Source: Selenomonadaceae bacterium (GTDB taxonomy: Bacteria > Bacillota > Negativicutes > Selenomonadales > Selenomonadaceae). From it: DNA of 36,564 bases. Positions 1-11,400 of the stretch are shown piece by piece (positions within the stretch are counted from its first letter, which is position 1; each line of letters begins with the position of its first letter). The notes beneath the pieces were generated by a model. That model had not been told where the DNA came from. It ran no database searches and worked only from the letters and a program-made list of their open reading frames with translations. The stretch lies in contig JAFUXN010000038.1 of NCBI GenBank assembly GCA_017477125.1, positions 1 to 36,564 of the forward strand, in the 5' to 3' direction. The translations under genes were made by a program, and so were the position numbers.

Positions 1-16
1 GACGGAGGTAATGATC

Positions 17-274
17 ATGTCCAAATTTAAAAAGTACCAACAGATCAGACGCGAAGCGGCGTTCACCGGTTTGGCACTGCTCGCGCTGATACTGTTCTGG
101 CTGGCGGCGGGCTTCGGCACCGCGTCGCTCGATGTCAAGATCATGCATCTGCCGTTGTGGGCGGTGCTCGGCTCGATCGGAGTATGGGCGATGGCGATCG
201 TCCTGACCTTCCTGCTGACGCATGTCGTCTTCAAAGACATGGATCTCAACGGTGAGGAGGGCGAGCGTCAATGA
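17..274 (+). CDS. yhdT: YhdT/DUF997-family small membrane protein
   Basis: An 85-residue protein with two hydrophobic segments (about residues 17-37 and 48-70), a basic N-terminus and an acidic C-terminal tail. Size, topology and its place directly before a PanF-like symporter match the YhdT/DUF997 family, which is commonly encoded just upstream of panF. Its molecular role is not known; an accessory role to the symporter is an inference from gene order. Two ATGs are possible, at 11 and 17. The GGAGG at 4-8 lies only 2 bases from the first but 8 bases from the second, so 17 is preferred. The stop overlaps the next start (ATGA at 271-274), indicating translational coupling. The promoter lies outside the window. 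Confidence 0.8.
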   Translation: MSKFKKYQQIRREAAFTGLALLALILFWLAAGFGTASLDVKIMHLPLWAVLGSIGVWAMAIVLTFLLTHVVFKDMDLNGEEGERQ

Positions 275-1755
275 TTGCGCACGGAAATATTTTTGCGCTG
301 CTGCCTCTGCTCGTGTTCATGGGCTTGATGGTCGCCATCAGCGTCGTCGTTCGACATCAATCCGCCGGCTCCAATTTCATGCAGAATTACTTCGTCGGCA
401 ATCGATCACTCGGCGGCTTCGTCCTCGCCATGACCACCGTCGCCACTTATTCATCGGTCAGCTCATTCGTCGGCGGTCCCGGCATGGCTTTCAAGGTCGG
501 TTTCGGTTGGATTTACATGGCGGTCGTGCAGGTCACCGCGATCTTCCTGGTGCTCGGCATCTTCGGCAAGCGCGTCGCTCTCCTTGCTCGGGAGCTCAAC
601 GCCGTCACCGTCGTCGACATCATTCGCGCCAGATTCCAATCCGATCTGCTCGCCGCTCTCGCCGCGTTCGTCATCGTCCTGTTCTTCTGCGGCACCATGA
701 CCGCTCAATTCGTCGGCGGCGCCAAATTATTTTCCGCCGTCACCGGCTACCCCTACGAGATCGGTTTACTGCTGTTCGGGCTCGTCGTCGTCATCTACAC
801 CACCATCGGAGGCTTTCGCGCGGTCGCGTTCACCGATACGTGTTGCGCGATCATGATGATGATCGGCATCGTCCTGTTGCTCTACTACGTGCTCGACGCG
901 GGCGGCGGCTACTCGACCATCATGCAAACGATCGAAACCAACCACCCCGAGATGCTTGAGCCATTCTCGTTCGGCAACATGCCTTGGACGATCTACTTCA
1001 CTCAATGGCTGCTTGTCGGCATCTGCACGATCGCCCTGCCGCAATCGGTCGTCAGAGGCATTTCCTACAAAGACACTCACGGCTTGCACCACGCCATGAT
1101 GATCGGCACGATCGTGGTCGGCTTCATGAACATCGGCATCAACTTCACCGGCATACTCGCTCGCGGAGTGTTGCCTCTCGATCCTCAAGCGTATGGCGGC
1201 GTTGATAACGTGATCCCTCTGACGATCGTCACCGCCATGCCGTCGAGCCTGGCGGGGCTGGCGATCATCGGGCCGCTGGCGGCATCGATCTCAACGATCT
1301 CGGGGCTGTTGATCGTGGCGTCGTCGGCGATCGTCAAAGACGTTTATGTTCATTGGTTGGAGCGCAACGGTCGTTCGGTCGAGACGAGACGCTTGAGAAT
1401 GTTATCGATGGCATCGACGGCTGTGATCGGCGTGATCGTTTTCGTGATCGCGTTGACACCTCCGTCGCTGATCTGGTTGATCAATATGTTCGCCTTCGGC
1501 GGATTGGAGACGGCATTCTTCTGGACGCTGCTGCTGGGACTGTTCTGGCGTCGGGCGAACCGATTGGGAGCGTTGCTTTCGACGGTGGGCGGGACGATCG
1601 TCTACTGCACAACGCAAGCGATGGGCTTTAAGATTTTTGATCTGCACCAGATCACGATTGGGATCAGTTGTTCGCTGATACTGTTTTTGATCGGGACGTA
1701 CCTGGGTCGACCGACGAGCGAAGAGACGCTGCAAAAATTTTTCCCGGCGCGATGA
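271..1755 (+). CDS. panF: Sodium/pantothenate symporter PanF
   Basis: A 494-residue, very hydrophobic protein with about 13 predicted membrane segments, the usual length and build of a sodium:solute symporter (SSS family). Family features visible are the N-terminal QNYFVGNRSLGGF stretch (about residues 38-50), followed by a TVATYSSVSSFVGGPG-like segment and GFRAVAFTDT in the middle. PanF imports pantothenate (vitamin B5) together with sodium across the cytoplasmic membrane and so feeds coenzyme A synthesis. The preceding yhdT-like gene, overlapping by 4 bases, strongly favours PanF over other SSS members such as proline or sialic acid carriers, but the substrate is an assignment by family and context. 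The gene looks intact, with no frameshift. Confidence 0.87.
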   Translation: MIAHGNIFALLPLLVFMGLMVAISVVVRHQSAGSNFMQNYFVGNRSLGGFVLAMTTVATYSSVSSFVGGPGMAFKVGFGWIYMAVVQVTAIFLVLGIFGKRVALLARELNAVTVVDIIRARFQSDLLAALAAFVIVLFFCGTMTAQFVGGAKLFSAVTGYPYEIGLLLFGLVVVIYTTIGGFRAVAFTDTCCAIMMMIGIVLLLYYVLDAGGGYSTIMQTIETNHPEMLEPFSFGNMPWTIYFTQWLLVGICTIALPQSVVRGISYKDTHGLHHAMMIGTIVVGFMNIGINFTGILARGVLPLDPQAYGGVDNVIPLTIVTAMPSSLAGLAIIGPLAASISTISGLLIVASSAIVKDVYVHWLERNGRSVETRRLRMLSMASTAVIGVIVFVIALTPPSLIWLINMFAFGGLETAFFWTLLLGLFWRRANRLGALLSTVGGTIVYCTTQAMGFKIFDLHQITIGISCSLILFLIGTYLGRPTSEETLQKFFPAR

Positions 1756-1919
1756 GTTTGTGTTGACCGACGCAAATTTTTTAAGCACCGATTAGAATAC
1801 GATTAAATTTCTTTTGAACACTAAAGTTATAGCGATCGTCAAACGATATGATTTTTGGAAGCGAAGGTGATTGGGGGTTTTTGCCCTCTTGAGCCCGCCG
1901 CGATGAATGAGATTTCTAT

Positions 1920-1947
1920 TTGACACTCGATTTCTGTATGATAAAAT
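1920..1947 (+). promoter_or_regulatory. Predicted sigma-A promoter for the first giant gene
   Basis: TTGACA at 1920-1925 and TAAAAT at 1942-1947 are separated by 16 bases. Transcription would start near 1954 and give a 5' leader of about 475 bases before the start codon at 2431. No better promoter was seen closer to the gene. Prediction from sequence only. Confidence 0.55.
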
Positions 1948-1953
1948 ACATTA

Positions 1954-2430
1954 GTACTACCATAAGCTTTTTTCGATGCGGATCAGCTTGAAATCGAGAG
2001 TCTGATTCCGCCAAGGCAATCGCCCATCAACGATCGTCAGCTCGGAGTTTTGAGGTGCGCCCTTTGGCGCGCGCGGTCAAAGGCCGCTCGTCACGATATC
2101 CGAATGTCGATCAGATTCCCGAAAGGAGGTGTGCCTGTGTCCCGCCGCACGTCGGATATAATCTGACTTCGCATGATCCTTCGCGCTGCGGGCAAAGACA
2201 CGATGAGGTTATTAAAAATCATCTCAGGTTTTAATGCCGAACAAAACAAGTCGGCAACGAGGAGCATGCCTGCTTCTCAAAAGGGTATTCCAGGGAGTGA
2301 GGCGTTTCCGTCGAACATTCCCAATGCGGGGAGTTCGTCGACGATTCGATGGAGACGTCTCGAAGGATAGCGAGGAGATGATTTACGATTAGATCGCATC
2401 TCTGAGTTTTAAGGAAAGGAATGATACTTA
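1954..2430 (+). ncRNA. Long structured 5' leader (candidate cis-acting RNA), class unknown
   Basis: This non-coding stretch holds several perfect or near-perfect inverted repeats: 2055-2061 with 2066-2072 (7 pairs, one G-T, 4-base loop); 2096-2103 with 2152-2159 (8 pairs); 2111-2117 with 2160-2166 (7 pairs, interleaved with the previous pair as in a pseudoknot); 2235-2240 with 2251-2256 (6 pairs); and 2375-2380 with 2397-2402 (6 pairs) just ahead of the ribosome site at 2413-2420. I could not match it to a riboswitch, T-box, 6S or SRP RNA consensus. No convincing short protein was seen. It could be a regulatory leader of the giant gene or a separate small RNA. Confidence 0.4.
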
Positions 2431-5400
2431 ATGGCATCCAGTAACGTTACTTTGACCGGCGATTATGCCGGAATGATCTATGACGGCAAGAAGTTGGTCG
2501 TGACCTCCGACTTCAAAGGAACCAATGTCACCGTGCCCTCCTCCAGCGATAAGTCTCCGATACCGGGGTACAAAGAGGGCAAGACCGCCGGCAGCACTCT
2601 GGACGGCGGTTTGACTGCCGCCAAGCTCAGCGTGATCTCCGTCGAGGGGGCTGCGCAAGCGCTAAACATCAGTGGCGGCAGCAAGGCAACCTCGATCTAC
2701 CTCGGCACGGGTGGCGGTACAGTCGGCGGCAGCACCGCCGTCTCCGACAAGTTCTACGGCAATACCGGAACGGACACCTTCCGCGTTGCCAAGGGCGATG
2801 CGATCGGCGACGGCAAGGAGACTGTCAAATCGGGCTACGGCAAGGGTGATCTGATCATCTTCGAAGGCGCTTCCAGCGATAAGTTGACTTTCACCGACTC
2901 GGTAGCCAAGAACCAGGTCGTTATCACAAACGGCAGCGACAAGGTCACCGTCTATAAGAACAAAGACAGCGGTCCGATTTCGATCCAAGGCGGAGTCGAC
3001 AAGAAGACCATAGTTTACGGCGTCGACGGCTCGACCGTAACGACCGACTCAAAAGGCACTACCCTCACGATCGCCAAAAACGCGAAGGGCACGCTCGATG
3101 CTTCGATGATGGTATCAACGGCGAAGAACATCGACGCAACCAAGGTTACGGACGCGGTGTATCTCATCGGCAACGGCAATGCGGATAACATCTCGATCGG
3201 CACGGGCGGCGGCACCATTTATGGCGGCGTCGCAGTCAAGGCAGGCAAGAACGGCGGCAACAATACGTATTCCGCGACCGCCGACAACCTCTATGGCAAT
3301 GCAAAAGCTGAATCGGTCACGTTCCTGCTGGATTCGCTCGCCGGCAGTGACAACATCTATAACTACAAAGACGGCGACACGATCAAGATCACTGATGTTG
3401 TAACGAAGGTTCTCGATTTCAGCAACAGCAAAGTGCTCAAAGACGGCGGTTCCGGCAAAGACGTCGCGATCACTTACGGCAAAGACGGCAAATCGAAGCT
3501 CACCATCAAGACCAATACCGCCAACAGGATCGTGTTCGACGTCAACGGCACGATTCAAGCCTACGGTTCTGATCTCGCCGACGGAGTTTCGCTCAATTCT
3601 GCGAGAACCGCGCTCGAAATCAGCAACTCCTATGATGCAACCAACGTCAGCATCGAGGGCTGGACCAACGGGCTCGAGAATGAAAGCGGTTCAAAAGTTG
3701 TCGACAACAATGCGCTCAAGACCTTGGCGCCGAAGCTCAACACTATCGACGCCTCGAAAGTCACCAACAAAGAGCTCGGACTCTACGCGCAAGCGACCAT
3801 CGCCTCTGTGCTGAAGTCCGGCACGAAGGGCGCGTCGATGTACGGCGGTACCGGTGCAGATCAGTACGACGGCGGCACCGGTAGCGACACTTACATCGTC
3901 GATGTCTCCAAGACCGTCGGCAAAGATGTGATCAGCACTTACGGTGCGGGCGATGTCGTTGTCGTCAACGGGATCACGTCGACAGACACCACCGTGTCGC
4001 TCGACAGCAAGGGCGTAATCTACTTCTCGAGCAAAAAGGAAGACCAGAAGACCAACAGCGTCACCGTCAAGAACTTCAAGAATACGACGAAGGCAGCTCC
4101 GGTCATTGTGGTCGACGGCAGAAACAGTGAGATACTTGCGGTCGGAAGCAATGCGGGTGCTCCCACTCCGAGGGGCCTGAACGTTGATTCGAAGTCGGGC
4201 ATCTCGACCACGAAGGATTATGACGGCGTTTATAGCGGTACTGCTGTTGTGGGTGCTACCATCAACTTGAGCAATCGCGACATTGATACCAGTGTGTTCG
4301 ACGATGAAACGACCAAAATCCTCGACGCCAACGCCTATGGCGGGACGGCTAAAGCCATCAACGCGTCGGTGGTTGCTGACGAGCTCACATCTCTCAAGAT
4401 TGTCGGCAATGCCGTAACCAAAAACACCATCTACCTCCCCAACAAAACGGATAAGGACACAAAAGATATCAGCGTGACCGTTGAGGGCGGCTCGGGTGCC
4501 GATACCTTCATCGGACATACCACCACCACAAAGACTACCGTCACGTACATCTCCGATTCGCTCGGAGGCAAAGACGTCATCGAAGGTTATAACGAGGGCG
4601 ATGCTATTGTGCTCGGCGTCGCTTCCCTTGCTGCCGTCTCCGGTTTAGTCAACGATACGAAGCTCAGCGAGAAGGGCTCCGATGTTACCTTCACCTACGA
4701 CAGCAAGAACTCGCTCACGATCAAGAACGCGGCGGGCAAAACAATCAGTTTCGTAGACAGCAAAGGAAATACTTACACCTACGGCTATGAGCTGCCGGAA
4801 GGACTTTCCTACGATTCCAAGAAGACTGCCATCAATGCCGGTTCTTCGTTCGAGGGAATGGATGAAGTGCTCAACCTGAACAATACTACCGTCAGCGCCG
4901 ATCACGGTTATTACTACGCAGGCATCAAGACGGTCAGTTTGTCGGGAGCGTCCGAGACTGCATATGCTACTGTTGTCGGCAGCAGCACTGTCGCCAACGA
5001 AATTTACGCGCCCAAGGGCGGCTCGTTCCTCTACGGCGGCGACATCGATACCAAAACCAAAAAGGCAACTGTCGATAAGCTCTACGGCAATGAAGGTACC
5101 GACGTCTTTGCATACAAGCAGGGAGTGGGCGCTGATGTCATCGGCGACGCAAAGAAAACCGTCCTCGCCTACAACAGTGAAGACTTCATTTACCTCGGCA
5201 GCGACGATGCTACCGCACTCACGGCGGACGAGCTCACCTTCAGCGATAAGAAGAATGTCCTGACCATTACCTATAACGGCGACAAGAACAGTAAGCTCAC
5301 CGTCAACAAAGTGGCGACCGATACTCCGGTCAAGATTGTGCTTGGCACCAGCGTTGTCGGTTCCGAAGACTCCTCTGAGGATGTTGCGGGAATCGAGGAT

Positions 5401-8400
5401 TACTTCGTCTACGGTATCGACACCCGCACGTTCAAGGCGGACGCCTCCACCAATCTTGAGAAGGGCAACCTCGTAATCGGCGGCGGCGGCACTGTCGGTG
5501 GCGGGGGCGTTACTACGGTTGTGACCAACGCGGACGGTTCTACGGAAACGAAGGCTTTCGCGGCGGTCAATGTCAAATACGTCTCGTCGGGTATCAAGAA
5601 CGTCAGCGTCGGAGCCAGTGATGTGGTCGTCAGCCTCGTCGGCGGCGCAAACGCGCTCAACGTTACGACGGGCGCAGCTGGCGGCACCGTCGAAGGCGGC
5701 TCGAACGGTACCAAGTCCTTCGCCGATAAGTTTGTTTCCGGCGGCAACACGACCTTTGTGATCGGCAAAGATACTGGCGGCAAAGACGTCATCAACAATT
5801 ACGATCCCAATAACGGCGATGTTCTGTTCTTCAAAGACGGCATGCCCACTTACGTCAAGTTCAGCAGCAAATCGATCGTGTTCGCCTACAGCAGCGATGC
5901 CAAAAACTCTTTGACGATCAACGCCAAGAGCGGCACCTCGTTCTCGTCCGAAACCAACGTCCGTATCCGCTACAACGTGCTCGATAAGAACGGCAGAGTC
6001 ACTTCCTTCCAGGTCAATACTTACTACGGTTGGGACGCAAAGGTTACCGACTTCTCGAAGTATGGGGACTTCCAGCGTGACGAGCATTGGACCAAGTCCG
6101 GCGACAAGTACATCTATATCGGTCAGGAAGGCGAGCAACTCAAAGGCACGAACTACACTCTGGAAGGTTCCTCGATCGTCGATGCCGATAACAACTACGA
6201 GCCCGATAACATCGTAATCGGTCCCTCCAACGGCTCGATCAGTTTCGATAACGGCAACGCGACCGATACCTACATCGATCCCGTCTATAACGGGTTCCAT
6301 GTCCAAGGCACTGCACAGTACAACGGCGGCACTCAGACATCGTTGCAAGCAGGTCACACATTCACCGCCAACGGCACCACCTACACGCTCGCCAACGTCG
6401 ACGGCAACGCCGATAACGGTTTCGAGCTCACGAAGAACGGTTGGGTCAAGCTCGGCACCGACTCCTTCACTTACATCGATACAACCGCCGACACCGCTTC
6501 GGTCAATTCTACGGGCGCACTCTACACGATCCAAGGCGCGATCAGCGACAACGCAAGCCCGGGCGCGGATAATGATCCTCTCGGCAAATTCGCCATCGGC
6601 GCTTCTTCTAAGGAGATCATCATCACAGTCGCAAGCTCCGAAACCGAGATTGCCAATTCCCACATTAAGCTCAACGATGTCTTCAACACAAGCAATCTCA
6701 AGGATATCGGCTCGGGTCTTAAGAATAACTTCGCTTACTCCAATGAATTCACCGTCAAGACCAGAACCGACACGACTACGACGCTCGCCACTTATAAGCT
6801 CTATGATGGCGACGGAAATGACGCCAACGGCTATGAGCTTCTCAGAACCGACATCGCTTCAGCCAAACATTGGACGCTTGAAACTCCTTACGGAACCACA
6901 AAAGATATAATCGCAAGGGCTACGGCTCAGAAGAGCGGCGTCGGTTATTGGCAATACAGCGATACGACCACCGGCAGCACTCTCGTGTTTGAGGTCAATG
7001 CTGCCGCAGGCGTAAAGGCAAACGACGACGGCACGCCCGTGGGAATCAGCGTCAGCGGAACCACCGTTCACTTTGACAGTTCGAGTTTCGATATCTCGAA
7101 TGTGGTGTTCGCGAATGATACCAAGACCGGCAGCGAGACCGGCGCGGTGCACGTCAGCGGCTTGGCGGTGGGCACAGCGATTTCCATCGACGATACCGTT
7201 TACACGCTTGCCGAGTTTGACGGCGACAGCTCCAACGGTTACGAGCTGCTCAAGAGCACCGACGGCTGGACTTACGATAACGGCGCCTGGATTTACGACG
7301 GAGTGAAACGCTACGCCGCCGACGCCAAGAAGTCAACCATCGTCGCGGGCTTGCAATTCACGATTTCCGCCGACGCCTCGTTGCAGGCAGACGAAGACGG
7401 GGCTCCCAAGGACGTCAAAGTTTACGTCGATGAGAGCAACGGCATGTCCACCATCGATGCAACCGGGCTCAAGACGGCCCATATCGTTGGCGCCTCCGCG
7501 ACTCGCGACCTGATCACCGAAAGCGGTACCACGATCTTCACCTTCGGCAACATCACCACCGGCGATGTCCGCAAGACGGCTCGCATTGTCGGATTCGATT
7601 CCGAAACGACCGCATTCACCATCGGCGCCGGCGAATATTACCTCGCCGATCTCGACAGCAGCACCGACGCTTATGAGCTCCTGCCGGTGAATACCAACTG
7701 GAAACGTACTGCCGACGGTTGGGTGCATTATCCCGATCCCGAGGATCCCAACGATGATGACGCCTATAACTTTGCAAGTCGCAGTTCGGACATCACGCTC
7801 ACGCTCACCGATAAAGCCGGGCTTTTGGTCTTTGCCGACGCGAACGGCGCGCCCATGGGTGTCAGTGTTTCGGGCGATCAGATCACCATCGACGAGACCT
7901 TTGGAACGGTTTCGAGCAACACCGCAGACAATCACAAGAACAGCACACAAAAAGTTATGCTCACGTCCGAGCAGATTACCCTTGCGGGCGATGTCTCGAT
8001 CAATGCATCGGGCATGCACATTCTCGGCACGAGCAAGAACTCTTCGGTCGCGTTCGGAGCAGGTTCCACGATTCAAGTCGGCGACGCCGCTCCCAAGCAG
8101 CTCGCCAATCTCGATCGCGATGCGTCCAACGGTTATGAGCTCCTCACCACCGTTGCAGGCTGGACGTTCAACAACGGTGAAAAATCGAATGCAACGCTCC
8201 CCGCGTATGCGCTCGGCTCCTGGACGTTCTCTTCCGATACAAAAGTCGGCGAGAACGAAGCAGGGCTCACGTTCAGCGTCAGCGAAGAGGCAAGCCTGTT
8301 GGCGGTTGATGTCAAAGGCGAGACCGACGATGATACCGTTGCGGCGGGCGTCCCGGGCGGCATCTACGTATCCATCGGCGAAGCCGCAAGCGATGCGACG

Positions 8401-11400
8401 ATCTATGCCGACAGCTCAATCGTCAGTTCTTCGCAGCTCATCTTCAGCGACGCAACCGCAGCAGCCGCATTGTTCCAGACGAGCACCGGCGTTCACTTCG
8501 TCGGCTTTGCGGATGATGACACCGTCGCGGTCAGCAATAACAAGGGCGCGAACGTTGCCTACTACAGGGTCAAGGAACTCAACGGTAATAACGCAGCAGG
8601 TTTCGAACTCCTCAAGGTCAGCGATACCGATGTCTGGTCGCTTACCGCCAACGAAGATACCTCTTGGAAGCGCGCTTGGACTTACGCCGACGCCAACGTA
8701 ACGTTGAATACAAGTTCCGATGCCAACCTCTTGGCAACGGCGGACGGCAGAACGTTCAACTTGAGCGTCGCGACCGGCACCAACGTTACCGACACCACCA
8801 TCAGCATCAATCAGGAAAGCTCCGAGACTGCAACACTTAATGTCGAGGAATACCTCACCGTTACGACCACGAATGTCGGCAGCGGCACAAGCATTCACTT
8901 CATCGGCGTCGATTCCAACACGACTGTCAGCGTCTACGACGGCACCACCGAGGGTGAGGGCGATGATGTTGAGGCAGTGCCCCGCGTCTATCGCTTCGCT
9001 AACATGGACGCCAACTCCGACACCAAGGAACTGCTCGCCTACAACGAGAACTGGAGATACTACGACAGCGAGATCACACTCGCCAACGTTGCGGGCGGAG
9101 ATGATAAGTCCTACACGGCGGGCACTTGGATTTACAACAAGACCTTTGGTGAGGGCGCAAGCGCCGTAACATTCTCCATGGTGCTCGACAGCGAAGTGGG
9201 ACTTAGCGGCACCTTCGGCGCAAGAGGTTCCAAGACGGGCATCGCGTCGGCTGATGCAAACGGCGCTCCGATCGGTATAACGATCAACTCCGACGCCTCC
9301 GGATTCGGCAGCTTGGTACTCGACTTCAACGCCGATGCGCTCAATATCAAGCAGGCAGAAGGCAAGACGACGTCCACGACGCTGTTCAGCCATATCACGC
9401 TCAGCTCCAATACCGGCATCGGTGCCACCGGCATTCACATCATCGGTTTCGATTCCGGCACGACCAAATTCAATCTCGGCGCCGGCGATCTCTCAAGCGA
9501 GGTCTACCTTGCCGAGCTCGATGGCGATTCCTCCAACGGTTACGAGTTGATCAGATCCAACGATCAGTGGACGCGTACCGCCGACGGTTGGACTTACACC
9601 ACCGATACGGTCAGCTTCACCCTCGGAACCACGCTCGCCGCTGATGCACTCGGCGCTCCCGAAGGAGTAACGGTTGTCGCAGGCTCGAGCGACGGCGAAG
9701 TTTCCAATACGCTCGTCATCGATGTCGCGTCTGTCGATAGCGCAAGCCTGCTCAACTTCGTTTCCTTCACCCCGGGCTCGTCCGCAGGTTTGCATGTCAG
9801 CCTCGTCGGCACAGTCTCCGAAGACAGCGATTGGAACGGCGCCTCCTTCACTTCCGGCACGACTACCTATACCCTTGCCGAGCTCGACGGCGATACTTCC
9901 ACCGGCTATGAGCTCCTCATCACCAACGATAAGGGTTGGGCGCTCAGCACCGACAGTGTAACCGGCGCACGCACTTGGACTTACACGAGTTCCGTCAATG
10001 ATCTGTCGTTCGATGTCGGGCCTGCGACCGATGGTAAGGGTCTCAAGGCAGGCGCAGACGGATTGCCCGTCGGCGTAACGGTCGCTACCGACACAACCGG
10101 CTCAAGAACTTCCTTGGTTGAAAGCTACTGGATCACCTTCAGCGCCACCGACACCGGTATCACAGAGCTTACCACCACATCGGATCAGCTTAAGTTCAAC
10201 GTCGCGCCGACCGGTATCAACGGCATCCACATCAAAGGGCTCGCCGACAGCAATACCGACGTCGTTTATACCACCGATGCATCGAAGATGTTCACCATCG
10301 GTGAGGACACCGAAACCAAATACTACCTCGCCAACATCAACAACTTGACGACCAACAACGGCAAACTCGGTACCGGTGAGTTCCTCGAGCTGCTCAAGAA
10401 TGATGATAATTGGCACCGCACCGAGAGCGGTTGGACGTTCGATGGCAAAAACGATGCCGACATCTCATTCACCCTCGATTCCGGTAATACCACTGCCAAC
10501 CTCATTATGCCTGCGTCGGCAGAAAACGAAGGCAAACCCGACGGCATCAGCGTTTCCGCACTCGACGATGACAACTGGCTCATCAATGTCTCCACGAGCG
10601 CTAAGGTTGCCGACGGCATCATCTTCAGCACCGATACGTCCTTCAATGAGTATCTGCACGTCTCGCTCAGCTCCGCCAACAATGTCTCCGAGTTCACCCT
10701 CAGATCGTACGGCACGGGCGATAATCCCAACACCGATACCACTTACTACGTCGTCAATTCCGATCACAACGCGAACAACGGCAAGGAATTCTATCTGAAG
10801 GATACCGATTCGAGCACAGGCATCTGGAAGCGCACCGAGGCAGGTTGGGATTACTTCACCAGCGGCACCGGCATCACCGAAGCAGACTACACGACCACGT
10901 CGCCGCTCGCCTTCAGCATCACAATTCTCGAGGGTCAGGACGGCTACGACGGCCGTGACGCAGGTCTCTCGGTTCCCTCCGGTATCACCGTCGACACCGA
11001 TACGCGCTATATCACGTTCAGCGGCAGCACCGATTACAGCGCCGAAAACGTCACCCTCTACTCGGGACGCTTCAGCGATACGGTCACGCTCAGTGCCGAA
11101 GGAGCGTTGGTCTTCAACAGCCCGCACTTCATCGGTAATTTCAATGAGGGTGATACGATCAAGACGTCCGGCAACACCCCGACGACTTACTACCTCTACA
11201 ACGCTGACGGCAATACCGAGAACGGGCTTGAGCTCACCTTCAACGGCTGGACGAGTTACACCAGCGGCGAAACCAAGTACTATGCATTTGTCCAGGGCGA
11301 GAATCAGATTGCCGGCAGAAATATCGGCTTCATACTCAGCAACGATGATCAGAACGTCTTCAAACCGGCAAGTGATTCCTATCCGTCGATCGCGGGCGTT

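Noticed and set aside
2101-2166. T-box or SRP RNA in the leader
   Set aside because: The GAAAGGAGGTGTGCC stretch recalls these RNAs, but the T-box AGGGTGGNACCGCG and the SRP GGTCAGG...GGAAGG cores are absent.
4645-6663. Long open frame of 672 codons on the minus strand
   Set aside because: It is antisense to the first giant gene, whose biased codons keep the opposite frame open; low-complexity product, no ribosome site, no recognisable domain.
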